Below are positions 43,456 to 52,698 of a DNA stretch of 64,000 nucleotides, in pieces. The position numbers and the translations under genes were made by a program. Where the stretch lies: contig NZ_CP073586.1 of the NCBI RefSeq assembly GCF_022267555.1, positions 806,001-870,000 of the forward strand, given 5' to 3'. How positions within the stretch are numbered: the stretch's first letter is position 1; every line of letters begins with the position of its first letter. The notes under the pieces are model-generated. The model had not been told where the DNA came from. It made no database searches and saw only the letters and a list, made by a program, of their open reading frames with translations. Source of the DNA: Proteiniphilum propionicum (GTDB lineage Bacteria; Bacteroidota; Bacteroidia; Bacteroidales; Dysgonomonadaceae).

Positions 43456-45606
43456 ATGTCCTGTCCTACTCCATATGAATGTGCGAAAGAATTTGTAACC
43501 CACACCGGCAGGAATATTTTTATTACCGGAAAAGCCGGCACGGGTAAAACAACTTTCCTGCACCAGTTTTGTGCCGAGACTACTAAACAGACAGCCGTGG
43601 TGGCGCCGACGGGCGTGGCGGCTATCAATGCCGGCGGGGCAACTATCCATTCGTTCTTCCAGTTGCCATTTACCCCGTTCACACCGACTCCTGCCGGACG
43701 CGAATCGCTGATCGCCCGCATTAAAATGAACAGTGCCCGCCGTCGCGTGATCCGTGAACTGGAAGTGTTGGTTATTGATGAAGTCAGCATGGTGCGGGCT
43801 GATGTACTAGATGCCATAGATACGGTTCTTCGCAGTGTACGCCACAGGCACTCGGAGCCCTTCGGTGGCGTACAGATGGTTTTTATAGGGGACATGTACC
43901 AACTGTCACCAGTGGCCAAGGCCGATGAGTGGAGGATTTTGTCGGATTATTACCGGGGAATATATTTTTTCCACAGTCAGTCCATTCAGGAGCATCCGCC
44001 GGTTTACGTGGAGTTCGACAAGATATTCCGTCAGTCAGATAACCTTTTTATTGACTTATTGAACCAGGTGAGGAACGATTCTCTTTCACCAGAAGGGTTC
44101 AACCTGCTGCAAAGCCGTTATGATCCGCATTTTAACCCATCACCAGATGAGAATTATATCACGCTTACCACGCATAACTTCAGCGCAGATGCGATCAACA
44201 GCGCCGAATTGGAAAAAATCAAAACAACCGTTCACCAATTCAAAGCTGTTGTTAAAGGTGAATTCCCTGTGAACGCTTTTCCCACCGATATGAATCTCGA
44301 ACTTAAAGAGGGAGCTAAAGTGATGTTCGTGAAAAACGACATGGAGGTACCACGACGTTATTTCAACGGGAAAATAGGCAAGATCACCCGCATCATGGAA
44401 GAGAGCGTAACCGTGCTCTGTCCGGGCGACAAAGATGAGATCACCGTTTCACCCGTAATATGGGAAAATATCCGCTACACTACCAATCCCGAGACCAACG
44501 CGGTGGAAGAGGAGATAATAGGCACTTGCAAACAAATTCCCCTTCGGCTTGCCTGGGCCATTACAATTCATAAAAGTCAGGGGCTCACATTCGATAATGC
44601 AATTATCGATGCTGGAAAAGCCTTTTCACCGGGACAGGTGTATGTGGCGCTAAGCCGTTGCCGATCGCTTGACAGCTTGGTGCTGAAAAGCCCTATTAAC
44701 CGCTACAGCATAGAGGTAGACGAACAGGTTGTCCGGTTCTCCTCGTCAAAACCCGATGAAAACCATGTTGCCGAAGAGCTTCAATTGGCAAAGGAACAGT
44801 TCAAAATTAACTTACTGCTTCAACTATACAACTTTGATCCGATTCTTCAAACAGCACGCTCGTGGTACTCCGATACAAAGGAAAACGAGTCTTCCTTCAG
44901 TGAAGAAACTGTTCCCTTCGTGGGTGAAGTCTGTAATAAGTTAACTGAACTGGAACAGGTAGCCAGTAAATTCAGAATACAACTGCAGCATATCATCCGG
45001 CAAACACCTGTCGACAAGGTTTTTCTTACAAAACGGATTCGTGCATCCTCCTTATATTTCAACGAAAAAATTGAAACATTGTTGCGGACGTTACAGGAAT
45101 CTGCAGCAACCACCGACAATAGGGCTAATGCAAAGGAATACGATGATGACATCACTTCCCTGTTTGCAGCTGCAGCCCTGAAAACACATCTGATTTCCGC
45201 CACAGCCAATGACTTCAGCGTAGAGTCGTACTACAAGGCTCGCAGTCAGTTCAGGAAACCCCCTTTCTCCCTCACATCGTACAGCCGCGACAGCACCGGA
45301 ACACAATTAAAATCGAACCACCCCGAACTTTTAAGTGAACTGGTTCAACTCCGCAACCACATCAGCAAAGAGGAAAATCTGCCGGTATATATTGTGGCAT
45401 CCGTAAAGACACTGGTACAAATGGCCGATTACCTGCCGGAGACAGAAAAAGATCTACTGAAAATTCATGGTTTCGGAAAGGTTAAAGCAGAACGTTTTGG
45501 TGCGAAATTTCTTGAAATCATCAACAACTATATCACGGCATACGGAATTGAATCACAAATGATTCATTTCAAGGAAAACAAAAAGCAGAAAAAGAGGAAA
45601 AAATAA
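43456..45606 (+). CDS. Pif1/RecD-like superfamily 1 helicase with HRDC domain
   Basis: 716 residues. Walker A is ITGKAGTGKTTFL (about 24-36). Motif Ia is VVAPTGVAAINAGG and Walker B is LVIDEVSMVRADVLD. The C-terminal helicase motifs are AWAITIHKSQGLTFD and QVYVALSRCRSLDSL, typical of Pif1/RecD2. After a linker the last 120 residues form an HRDC-like DNA-binding domain (LLSELVQLRNHISKEENLPV, then DLLKIHGFGKVKAERFG), ending in a lysine-rich tail. It is a 5'-3' DNA helicase by family. It starts 30 bp after argS and is likely co-transcribed with it. Confidence 0.9.
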   Translation: MSCPTPYECAKEFVTHTGRNIFITGKAGTGKTTFLHQFCAETTKQTAVVAPTGVAAINAGGATIHSFFQLPFTPFTPTPAGRESLIARIKMNSARRRVIRELEVLVIDEVSMVRADVLDAIDTVLRSVRHRHSEPFGGVQMVFIGDMYQLSPVAKADEWRILSDYYRGIYFFHSQSIQEHPPVYVEFDKIFRQSDNLFIDLLNQVRNDSLSPEGFNLLQSRYDPHFNPSPDENYITLTTHNFSADAINSAELEKIKTTVHQFKAVVKGEFPVNAFPTDMNLELKEGAKVMFVKNDMEVPRRYFNGKIGKITRIMEESVTVLCPGDKDEITVSPVIWENIRYTTNPETNAVEEEIIGTCKQIPLRLAWAITIHKSQGLTFDNAIIDAGKAFSPGQVYVALSRCRSLDSLVLKSPINRYSIEVDEQVVRFSSSKPDENHVAEELQLAKEQFKINLLLQLYNFDPILQTARSWYSDTKENESSFSEETVPFVGEVCNKLTELEQVASKFRIQLQHIIRQTPVDKVFLTKRIRASSLYFNEKIETLLRTLQESAATTDNRANAKEYDDDITSLFAAAALKTHLISATANDFSVESYYKARSQFRKPPFSLTSYSRDSTGTQLKSNHPELLSELVQLRNHISKEENLPVYIVASVKTLVQMADYLPETEKDLLKIHGFGKVKAERFGAKFLEIINNYITAYGIESQMIHFKENKKQKKRKK

Positions 45607-45713
45607 AAAAGAATCCGGCTTCGGATGAGTCACGGATCAGATTCAAACACTACTGATTCAGACACCATGTCAGATTCACTCGAATGTCCACAGCACATGG
45701 TCAGATTCAGACA
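45607..45713. repeat. Short repeats and hairpins in the convergent gap
   Basis: ATCCG-GCTT-CGGAT (45613-45626) is a 5-bp hairpin. The gap also carries three copies of CAGATTCA and the inverted pair CCATGT (45665-45670) / ACATGG (45695-45700). It separates the plus-strand helicase gene from the minus-strand usher-like gene, so it may hold bidirectional terminators. Confidence 0.5.
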
Positions 45714-48524
45714 CTATTGAGCAGCGTAAAAACGTTTAATATTTACCTTTCTCTTTTTTATCTCGATTCTGAAAAGCGGGATTCGAGTTGTTTCTCCTGC
45801 TTCAACCCTGAACAGTTGTGTTGGCTTTTCACAGTAAGTATGTTCAGCAAGCGTATTTTGATCGAGAATTATTGTATACTCCCCAACAGGTAAAAATGTG
45901 AGAAATTTACCTTTGTTATCGGTAACCACAGTCTGAATAACAGAGCCACTACTATTCATGATGGTAAACATCAGCCCTTCATACCTCGGAATAAAATCAT
46001 CATATTGTTTATCAGATAAATATTTAACGCCGCCCTGCAATGATCCGCTCTCTTTGAGAGGAATATCTATTACAGTTCTTGAACCGTTAACGACAACCTC
46101 TTTTGGATCAAAAAACCATCTTCCTGTTTCAAAAGGCTTTATACAGTACTTTCCATAAGGTACCAGAGAATAAGAGACTTTCCCTTCCTCATCAGAAATA
46201 AACACCTTCTCACCAATATTCAACAAATATTTACCGGCAGTTTTTTCATCATCGTCAAATTTACCATTGGCATTAATGTCATAAAATATCCGTGCTGCCA
46301 CACGGCTTTTTCTTCCGCTCATTGGCTGCGTTCCTCCAAGTTTAAAGGTAACACCAACCTGTGCGTTGAATATATCGCCTCTGCCATGCGCACCATAAGC
46401 GTACCTGTACCAATATGAATTAAGGAACAAATTAATATTGCTTTTTGGAATATAGTTAATATTAATATGTGCAGATGGTACGCCTCCCTGGTATTTATCT
46501 TTACTATAGTTAATACCTGCTGATAGAAATAGTTTATTGGAAAGCTTTTTGTTGGCTGAAGCTGAGGCTGTGAAGCGTCTAAATCGCTCATTAAGGCCTC
46601 TCGACATCATATACTCGTAAAGATAATAAGCACCATTTTGGTAAGTGGCATTCAGATCAAGCCACTGATATGAATAACTTATGGTTGCCCTTGTCTGGTA
46701 TTGCATATCATCTCCCAGAGGGTTTTTAAAAAACCCTCCATCGAGTGTGCCCAACAGAGAATAAGCGATATCCCGGCTTTGCCATCCCCACTGCCACCCC
46801 AGGCGATGCGACTTCATCTGCAAATTTTTACTTCCTGCCGGCACCATGGGAGAAAGCACCCGTGACGGATTACTTTCTCCCTGATGCTGGTAATAAATCA
46901 ATGACGATAACCTTTTATGAGCTGGTAACGACATAGTTATATTTCCATAACTATTCTCCGATTGATAATTGTAACTATGACCATACGATTTTGGTTTAAT
47001 CTTACTGTATGAGACACTCCCGCTTAAATGCAGCTCGTTACTGAGTTTAATATTTGCTCCCTGGGAAAATGAGGCTGTTCCCTTTCTGTTACCCGGGAAA
47101 TAAGCATCGCTGAAATATCCTTCGCCATTTAATGTGAAGTCGCGTGTAATTCTTCCTCGATAAAAAAATTCTGCAGCTCCTGAAAACCTGTTACCGCTTT
47201 TCATACTGTATTTACCAATTGTTCCGTACCCTTTTAGAAATATATTCCAGTTTTGCCCTATACCGCTTCTAAGCTCCATTCCTGCAACATGAAAATATGC
47301 ACTCTCATAAGGATTTTTCTGGTATATATAGCTTATTTTTGCACCCTTGTTATGATTATTTGCACCCAGTTCGCTCTGTAGATATATAGAATAGTAGTTT
47401 GAAAACCAAGGCTGGCTCCCAAGCAAGTTAAAATTCTGATCAATAGCGCCAATTATCAACCTTTTGTTACTGTTTCTATCAGAAAACATTGCTTTTGCTC
47501 CTCTTCCGAACATAGGTAGTTCCGTCTGTTCACTTATATTACCTATGATGAATTCATTTTCGTAAAGTTTATACATCAGCGAAGTGTTGGTGACCAGCGG
47601 TGTAGATTGGGCATTGTATTTGTTTATATTGCCTTGAAGCTGCAGATATCCTGCAGGCAGGTTTAAGTGACCTCTGCCATGAACCTGAATCATGTTTAAT
47701 GATGAATTATACTGTTTATAGCTTAGCGATATAGCATTTTCCGTGGCTGTTATTCCGGGTATAGTTGAATTGTAGGGAGGAGTGTCAATGTACCTGCCTG
47801 AACAATGCACGTTTTGGACAGATATGGTTTTATTGCCGAACAAGGTTTTCTCACTCCCTTTCATTCCTGTTACATATACAGGGAACTGGCTTGATGCAAG
47901 CAGGTTGTCGCTGGGAACAAAGCTGAATAAAAATCTTTTACTTTCTCCAGGGACCAGGATATCACACTGTTCGGTAAAGGTATGCGCCCCTCTCAGATTT
48001 GGCACATTAAATACCATAGTCACCTTTTCAACAGTATTTCCGTTATTACTTACAGTTACCTGAACATGTACCGAATCTATGGGGTGAACAACCATAACAG
48101 GCGTAGGGTCAGCCATTAAAAAAAGTATCGATTTCTCTTCCACCTCCTTGAAAATCTCCTTGTTTGCCAGCTTAATCCCATCATCGTTTACAAAATCATA
48201 GCTTACGGCCCTCCTCCCGGCTCTCATCCATGTTTCTACTGTAAGTTTGTATGAAACAAACAGTGAATCTCCCGGCAACAGTAACACCTTTCGTTCCGGC
48301 CGTGAAATTATGCCTGCTTCGGAATTAATTTTTATCACTCCTCGCAAGGTATCATTCGTATTGTTTGTAGCTTTAATTATATGATTAATAACCTGCCCAT
48401 TAAGAGACGATTCACGTATTTCAAGCTCAACCGGAACTAGCGATTGGGCATTCATACCCCGGGATATAAGCAACGCAATTAACAGTGCTTTAAATGATAG
48501 AATTAAGTATTCGGGGGAGCACAT
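45714..48524 (-). CDS. Usher-like outer-membrane barrel protein
   Basis: 936 residues, no confident family match. A signal peptide (about 1-26) is followed by Ig-like periplasmic strands (about 30-240). A long barrel-like stretch with dense Y/G/S/N strands runs to about 760. A calcium-loop repeat module like SdrB follows (ARIFYDINANGKFDDDEK, about 762 on), then a second beta module (about 850-915) ending in basic residues. An Ig-type N-terminal domain, a central barrel and D-x-N-x-x-G-x-x-D modules resemble CS1-type ushers. It begins 2 bp after the tip-protein stop. The neighbouring chaperone and pilin genes support the usher assignment. A generic outer-membrane protein is the alternative. 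Confidence 0.6.
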   Translation of the reverse strand: MCSPEYLILSFKALLIALLISRGMNAQSLVPVELEIRESSLNGQVINHIIKATNNTNDTLRGVIKINSEAGIISRPERKVLLLPGDSLFVSYKLTVETWMRAGRRAVSYDFVNDDGIKLANKEIFKEVEEKSILFLMADPTPVMVVHPIDSVHVQVTVSNNGNTVEKVTMVFNVPNLRGAHTFTEQCDILVPGESKRFLFSFVPSDNLLASSQFPVYVTGMKGSEKTLFGNKTISVQNVHCSGRYIDTPPYNSTIPGITATENAISLSYKQYNSSLNMIQVHGRGHLNLPAGYLQLQGNINKYNAQSTPLVTNTSLMYKLYENEFIIGNISEQTELPMFGRGAKAMFSDRNSNKRLIIGAIDQNFNLLGSQPWFSNYYSIYLQSELGANNHNKGAKISYIYQKNPYESAYFHVAGMELRSGIGQNWNIFLKGYGTIGKYSMKSGNRFSGAAEFFYRGRITRDFTLNGEGYFSDAYFPGNRKGTASFSQGANIKLSNELHLSGSVSYSKIKPKSYGHSYNYQSENSYGNITMSLPAHKRLSSLIYYQHQGESNPSRVLSPMVPAGSKNLQMKSHRLGWQWGWQSRDIAYSLLGTLDGGFFKNPLGDDMQYQTRATISYSYQWLDLNATYQNGAYYLYEYMMSRGLNERFRRFTASASANKKLSNKLFLSAGINYSKDKYQGGVPSAHININYIPKSNINLFLNSYWYRYAYGAHGRGDIFNAQVGVTFKLGGTQPMSGRKSRVAARIFYDINANGKFDDDEKTAGKYLLNIGEKVFISDEEGKVSYSLVPYGKYCIKPFETGRWFFDPKEVVVNGSRTVIDIPLKESGSLQGGVKYLSDKQYDDFIPRYEGLMFTIMNSSGSVIQTVVTDNKGKFLTFLPVGEYTIILDQNTLAEHTYCEKPTQLFRVEAGETTRIPLFRIEIKKRKVNIKRFYAAQ

Positions 48525-48526
48525 TA

Positions 48527-49543
48527 TTATTGAGGCGTTATTTCATAAATCAGAGATGTTCCATACAGGTTTGATGATGCATCATAAAGCCGGTAATCAT
48601 TAGGCTGTGTAGAATATATGATATTAAAAGTTGCTGTTTCATTCCCAGTTGACACACCCCGGAATATGGTTTTCGATTCGGTTGATAAGGTTGCAGGGAC
48701 AGAAGTTCCGGCACTTCCTGAAAGATGCAGCTTCACTACATCAAGAGGTAGGGAACTTCCTTCTAATGATGAGAAGTTTGCATCTGTAGATCTGACAGAT
48801 ATCTGGTAATCTGTTGTTGCTGTAACCAACAAGCCATCGCTGTACGTAACATTTTTACCATGAATATAATCGTCCATACTGTTTAGTTCAAGTAATCCGT
48901 TTGATGCTTCAGCCGAAACACGTATTGAATACTCGTTTTCGGGTGGAAGTGTGCCTGAGAGTCTATGGACATGAATAATAAAAAAAACATCCTGATATCC
49001 GATAACACTATTATCCGACCGGTAAGCTGTAAACCTTAAAACTCCGTTAAATATCTTATTCCTTAGAGAGTTAAGATATCCACCTCCTGCAACTACGAAA
49101 TCAAATACCATTCTGAGATTATAATATGAATTCCACTGGCTCACGTTGTATAGAGGAGCGTTGGAAGAGGGCACCAGAAATACCTCGTTATCATCTGAAA
49201 GGATAACCGGAGATATCATACCTATCTGTTGAACGGTTGGTAGTGGTCCCGGATTATTTGCTCGACCTTCAGTATATACCGGGACCAGGCTTAGTCGCTT
49301 CAAAGGGAAAGCTTTATTACCTGCGGTGAAAGGTTCAATTATCCTGACAGACAGTTTCCACCCGGGAATATTCAGGTTGGTTCCAATATAAGTAAAACCC
49401 ATGGTAAACCCATCTGCAGCCACTGCTCCATTATAGGAATATACATTCAGGTAGTTATGGCTCCAGCCGTTGAACATTAGCTGCCCGTACGACATAGCTG
49501 CAACTGATAAGAACAGCAATATATGTGGAATTTTTTTACTCAT
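48527..49543 (-). CDS. Two-domain putative tip adhesin
   Basis: About 338 residues with a signal peptide (MSKKIPHILLFLSVAAMSYG). The N-terminal half (to about 205) is a beta-rich domain with no recognised family (for example LMFNGWSHNYLNVYSYNG). The C-terminal half resembles the neighbouring 187-residue pilin. Both carry an L-V-x-x-T-x-x-Y/F-x-x-S-V strand, a central LS segment, an I-I/T-Y strand (ATFNIIYST against LKYNITYNN) and a closing strand at the terminus. That layout, lectin-like domain plus pilin domain, is that of fimbrial tip adhesins. ATG 49543 is chosen for the signal peptide; it overlaps the chaperone gene end by 8 bp. Confidence 0.55.
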   Translation of the reverse strand: MSKKIPHILLFLSVAAMSYGQLMFNGWSHNYLNVYSYNGAVAADGFTMGFTYIGTNLNIPGWKLSVRIIEPFTAGNKAFPLKRLSLVPVYTEGRANNPGPLPTVQQIGMISPVILSDDNEVFLVPSSNAPLYNVSQWNSYYNLRMVFDFVVAGGGYLNSLRNKIFNGVLRFTAYRSDNSVIGYQDVFFIIHVHRLSGTLPPENEYSIRVSAEASNGLLELNSMDDYIHGKNVTYSDGLLVTATTDYQISVRSTDANFSSLEGSSLPLDVVKLHLSGSAGTSVPATLSTESKTIFRGVSTGNETATFNIIYSTQPNDYRLYDASSNLYGTSLIYEITPQ

Positions 49544-50354
49544 TGCTAAACACCAGCTCTGCAGCTTCAATTGTTGTTTTATCACCATAATCGAGCATTA
49601 CGGTTGCAATAAAATCGCCCTTCACCAGAGGTTTTGTCATAGGAATACTCAAGGTACGTTTATCTCCCGGCAATGTATAAAAATCTATCGGCTCTAATTC
49701 AACCTCATTACCTGTGGACTTGTTAAAAAGGCTGCTGCTAACCTTTCCGTTTATCCATATATTGCCACAGTTAGTGAAAATCAGATAAATAGATCCGTTC
49801 TCCCGGTCTAAACCAAGATTCTCTATTTCCAGTTTTTTTATCTCCGGAATGCTACTTCTTCTGTATATCTTAACCCCTTGGCGGACATTAATTTTTATGG
49901 CTGCACCTTGTGAATCAGCGCCATCAAGGGGATTCATTTGAGTTACATAGAGCATGGCCGTCTGCACTTCTCCTTTTATACCTTCTATTGGTACAGTCAT
50001 GTTTAGGTCTATCTCCCGGTTCTCTCCGGGTTTAAGAGAAAGGTATGTTCCTCCGGGGAGTGTCAGCCATCCGGCACAGGAGTTATCAAGTGAACCGGGT
50101 GGAAGCATAATGTTGTTACCCTTGTCGTCATATTCCCAGTCCCCGAAAGTTATTGACAGGTTCAGCGCATGCTCTTTGCTGATATTGCTTAAATATATTT
50201 TTTGCGAGCTTGTTTCCCCAGGATTAAGATTATAATAGGCCCTTGGCGGGGAGACTGAAATACCGACTTGCGAAAAGAGATTCTGCGATATAAATATCAA
50301 TGCTCCCGTAACAAAACATATACACAAAATCGACTTGTTTTTTACTGGTAACAT
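49536..50354 (-). CDS. PapD-like fimbrial chaperone
   Basis: About 272 residues: signal peptide (MLPVKNKSILCICFVTGALI) and two Ig-like domains. Domain 1 shows VSPPRAYYNLNPGETSSQKI, GDWEYDDKGN and SCAGWLTLPGG, the arrangement seen in archaic and alpha-type pilus chaperones. Domain 2 starts near PEIKKLEIENLGLD. In such systems the chaperone caps pilin subunits in the periplasm and delivers them to the usher. The gene lies between the pilin (90 bp upstream) and the tip/usher genes on one transcript. The start at 50354 gives a normal signal peptide. Confidence 0.7.
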   Translation of the reverse strand: MLPVKNKSILCICFVTGALIFISQNLFSQVGISVSPPRAYYNLNPGETSSQKIYLSNISKEHALNLSITFGDWEYDDKGNNIMLPPGSLDNSCAGWLTLPGGTYLSLKPGENREIDLNMTVPIEGIKGEVQTAMLYVTQMNPLDGADSQGAAIKINVRQGVKIYRRSSIPEIKKLEIENLGLDRENGSIYLIFTNCGNIWINGKVSSSLFNKSTGNEVELEPIDFYTLPGDKRTLSIPMTKPLVKGDFIATVMLDYGDKTTIEAAELVFSNE

Positions 50355-50444
50355 AAAGCTGAATTCTTTAAAGGTGAAAGTTAAAAAAGGGAAAGTTAGA
50401 TATAACAATCACTCTTTCCCATTTATTGAATTCCGGTTTAACCT

Positions 50445-51008
50445 CTAATTTGCAACTATTGTATAGGTAACATCAGCAGTATATATAGACTCTGGGGTAT
50501 CAGGATGGGTATATTTGTCGATATATTTATATCCTCCACCTGCTTCGTTGTTATAAGTTATATTGTATTTCAATTCCGATCCACCTTTTTCAGAAGAAAT
50601 CAGTGAGGTTTGTGTAGTCGATAAGTTAACTGAAGAAAAAGTCCCACCACTTGTGTTATCAGATCCGGCTTCAGCCAAAACAACCATATCGGAAGCTGCA
50701 ATATTTTCAGTTCCTTTTGTGAAATCACCATTAGTCTGCACTGACACCGTAAATCCACCTGTACTGAAAACAGTAAGATGGTCTTCTTTTGTAACAGAAA
50801 CACCATTGTTATAGTCATCCTTAGTGTAATACTCAATATCCACATTCTTTTGGGAAGGATTAACCGAGATAGTTTGAATAGGCTTGAATTTGATATTTAA
50901 AGTTACATTGTCGGCATTTGCAGGAGTTCCTTCAGCCATCACCTCATTTACACTCACTAAACCGCTAATTAAAATAGCAGCGGTTAAAAATAAATTTTTT
51001 GTTTTCAT
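50445..51008 (-). CDS. Putative secreted pilin subunit
   Basis: 187 residues starting MKTKNLFLTAAILISGLVSV, a signal peptide ending about residue 25 (VMAEG). The mature part is an all-beta, T/S/N-rich domain of about 160 residues (VTLNIKFKPIQTISVNPSQK, then FTVSVQTNGDFTKG), closing with ADVTYTIVAN. It has no lipobox, so it is not a type V (Mfa/Fim) pilin. It is the first gene of a four-gene transcript with a chaperone-, tip- and usher-like gene. The same fold recurs in the tip protein. A WxL-like or other surface domain cannot be excluded. Confidence 0.6.
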   Translation of the reverse strand: MKTKNLFLTAAILISGLVSVNEVMAEGTPANADNVTLNIKFKPIQTISVNPSQKNVDIEYYTKDDYNNGVSVTKEDHLTVFSTGGFTVSVQTNGDFTKGTENIAASDMVVLAEAGSDNTSGGTFSSVNLSTTQTSLISSEKGGSELKYNITYNNEAGGGYKYIDKYTHPDTPESIYTADVTYTIVAN

Positions 51009-51651
51009 CTTTTTGTTGTTTGATACTTTATAAAAAATTTGAATTATATATGATTCGAATAAATTCACATTACGGACATTTCGTTATATTTTCGAGACAT
51101 CTGGTCAGCACACTATTATATCGCAAAAAACATAAAGGCCAAACTGTGGAATACCTTCAGTTTTTTACTTGATAAAAAACAATAATAATTATACTATTGC
51201 GACACTATCTTCACTTTTAAGACAACTACCAAGAGTAATTTTATTATTGCCGAAAATTTATTGATTATTATCTTAAAATTAGGGACACGATTTTTAAAAT
51301 TTCGGCGGAACACATTCCGGAGGTAGAAGGACAAAGGATAACCCTTGATCTAAATACTGTTCAATGATTTGGTTCTAATAGGAGACTAACATAACAACAT
51401 TACAATTTTTTAATTCTAAAAAAAACATCAATAACGCTGTACTGCAATGTACATAAGGGATAGCTCAGCTTTAATATTTTTAAGCGTAAAGTCCTATTCT
51501 ATAAGGTATTACTACCCGACACCCAAAAAACGCTGCAAATGTACATGTTTTTTTTGTAACATTCGTGTTTTTAACTTTGTTTAAGTTTATTTACAACTGA
51601 TAAACATTGCGATTTGTAAAAGAAAAAGTAGCCGGATAACCGATGAATGCT
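51009..51651. other. Long regulatory gap between fimbria-like locus and esterase gene
   Basis: About 640 bp, A/T-rich, no coding region. A near-direct repeat is visible: AACGCTGTACTGCAATGTAC at 51433-51452 and AACGCTGCAAATGTACAT at 51529-51546. The second contains a minus-strand -7-like TACATTTG (51543-51536). I looked for paired inverted repeats that would mark an invertible promoter and saw none. The size suggests upstream control of the pilin transcript. Confidence 0.4.
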
Positions 51652-51659
51652 TATCTTTG
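51652..51659 (+). promoter_or_regulatory. -7 element upstream of esterase gene
   Basis: TATCTTTG is a full match to the -7 consensus and lies 15 bases before the chosen ATG at 51675; -33 not apparent. Confidence 0.45.
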
Positions 51660-51674
51660 GGGAAAAAAATTGTT

Positions 51675-52499
51675 ATGTCTAAAAATTTTTATTTAAGCTG
51701 GTTGTTAACAGCTATTTTTTCAGTTACAACACTTTATGCATCTAAGGTAGATACCGTAAAAGTGTTCAGCCCTTCAATGAAGAAAGAGATCAAGGCGGTT
51801 ATAATAACCCCCACCTCCTGCTCAGCGGATACCCCGTCTCCTGTACTTTACCTGTTACACGGATATAGCGGGGATTATAGCAGCTGGGTGAAAGCATTTC
51901 CTGTAATCAGCGAGCTGGCTGACAAGCATGACATGATGATTGTCTGTCCCGACGGGGCATATGGAAGCTGGTATATGGACAGTCCCGTTGATCCTGATTT
52001 TAAGTATGAGACCTTTGTCGCTGAAGAGTTGATCTCATGGATAGATAAAAATTACAACACTGTTGCATCACGCGAAGGACGTGCCATAACCGGACTTAGT
52101 ATGGGAGGCCACGGCGGTTTGTACCTTGCCTTCCGGAATCAGGATCAGTTTGGTGCTTGCGGAAGCATGAGCGGGGGTGTTGACATACGCCCCTTTCCAG
52201 ACAACTGGGATATTGCCAAAAGATTGGGAACACAACAGGAGTTTCCCGAACGATGGGAGCATAACACCGTGATGGGTTTACTTCATCTGCTTACTCCCAA
52301 TAAGCTCAGTATTATTATCGACTGCGGGACTGAAGATTTCTTTTACGAAGTGAATGAACGCTTGCACAGAGAGCTGCTGTACAGGAACATTCCTCATGAT
52401 TACATTTCCCGCCCCGGCATTCACGACTGGAATTACTGGGCAAATGCAATAAAGTACCAGATACTATTTTTCAGCGAGTTCTTTAAAATCAGTAATTAA
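51675..52499 (+). CDS. Secreted esterase-D-like alpha/beta hydrolase
   Basis: About 274 residues: signal peptide (MSKNFYLSWLLTAIFSVTTL), then an esterase-fold domain. LLHGYSGDYSSWVKAFP holds the oxyanion region and GLSMGGHGGLYLA the nucleophile serine. IDCGTEDFFYEVNERLHREL carries the acid, and PGIHDWNYWANAI the histidine. Related enzymes include acetyl-xylan, feruloyl and S-formylglutathione esterases. Secretion argues for a role on extracellular esters, probably on polysaccharides. I start at 51675 rather than 51657 because the signal peptide begins there. The gene is separated by 200 bp from the next. Confidence 0.88.
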   Translation: MSKNFYLSWLLTAIFSVTTLYASKVDTVKVFSPSMKKEIKAVIITPTSCSADTPSPVLYLLHGYSGDYSSWVKAFPVISELADKHDMMIVCPDGAYGSWYMDSPVDPDFKYETFVAEELISWIDKNYNTVASREGRAITGLSMGGHGGLYLAFRNQDQFGACGSMSGGVDIRPFPDNWDIAKRLGTQQEFPERWEHNTVMGLLHLLTPNKLSIIIDCGTEDFFYEVNERLHRELLYRNIPHDYISRPGIHDWNYWANAIKYQILFFSEFFKISN

Positions 52500-52698
52500 A
52501 CACACTATATAATTACGATTTGCAAAATTAATCTGTAAAAATCTCAGGTCACCCTGCCCGTATTTTGCACCGCCTTAAAAGGTCGAGCCTGAACTGGCAT
52601 GACCTGAGTCGTTTATGAGAAGCCAGTCTTTTGTAAAGCCAGCCTTTTGTACGGCCTTAAAATATCTAATAGACAACTAACAATAAAAAAAGCAAGTT

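Noticed and set aside
45607-45713. CAGATTCA repeats considered as a small CRISPR or satellite
   Set aside because: Only three 8-base matches with irregular spacing; no repeat-spacer structure and no cas genes anywhere in the window.
51009-51651. Possible invertible promoter before the pilin gene
   Set aside because: No pair of inverted repeats was found by eye and no recombinase gene is nearby.
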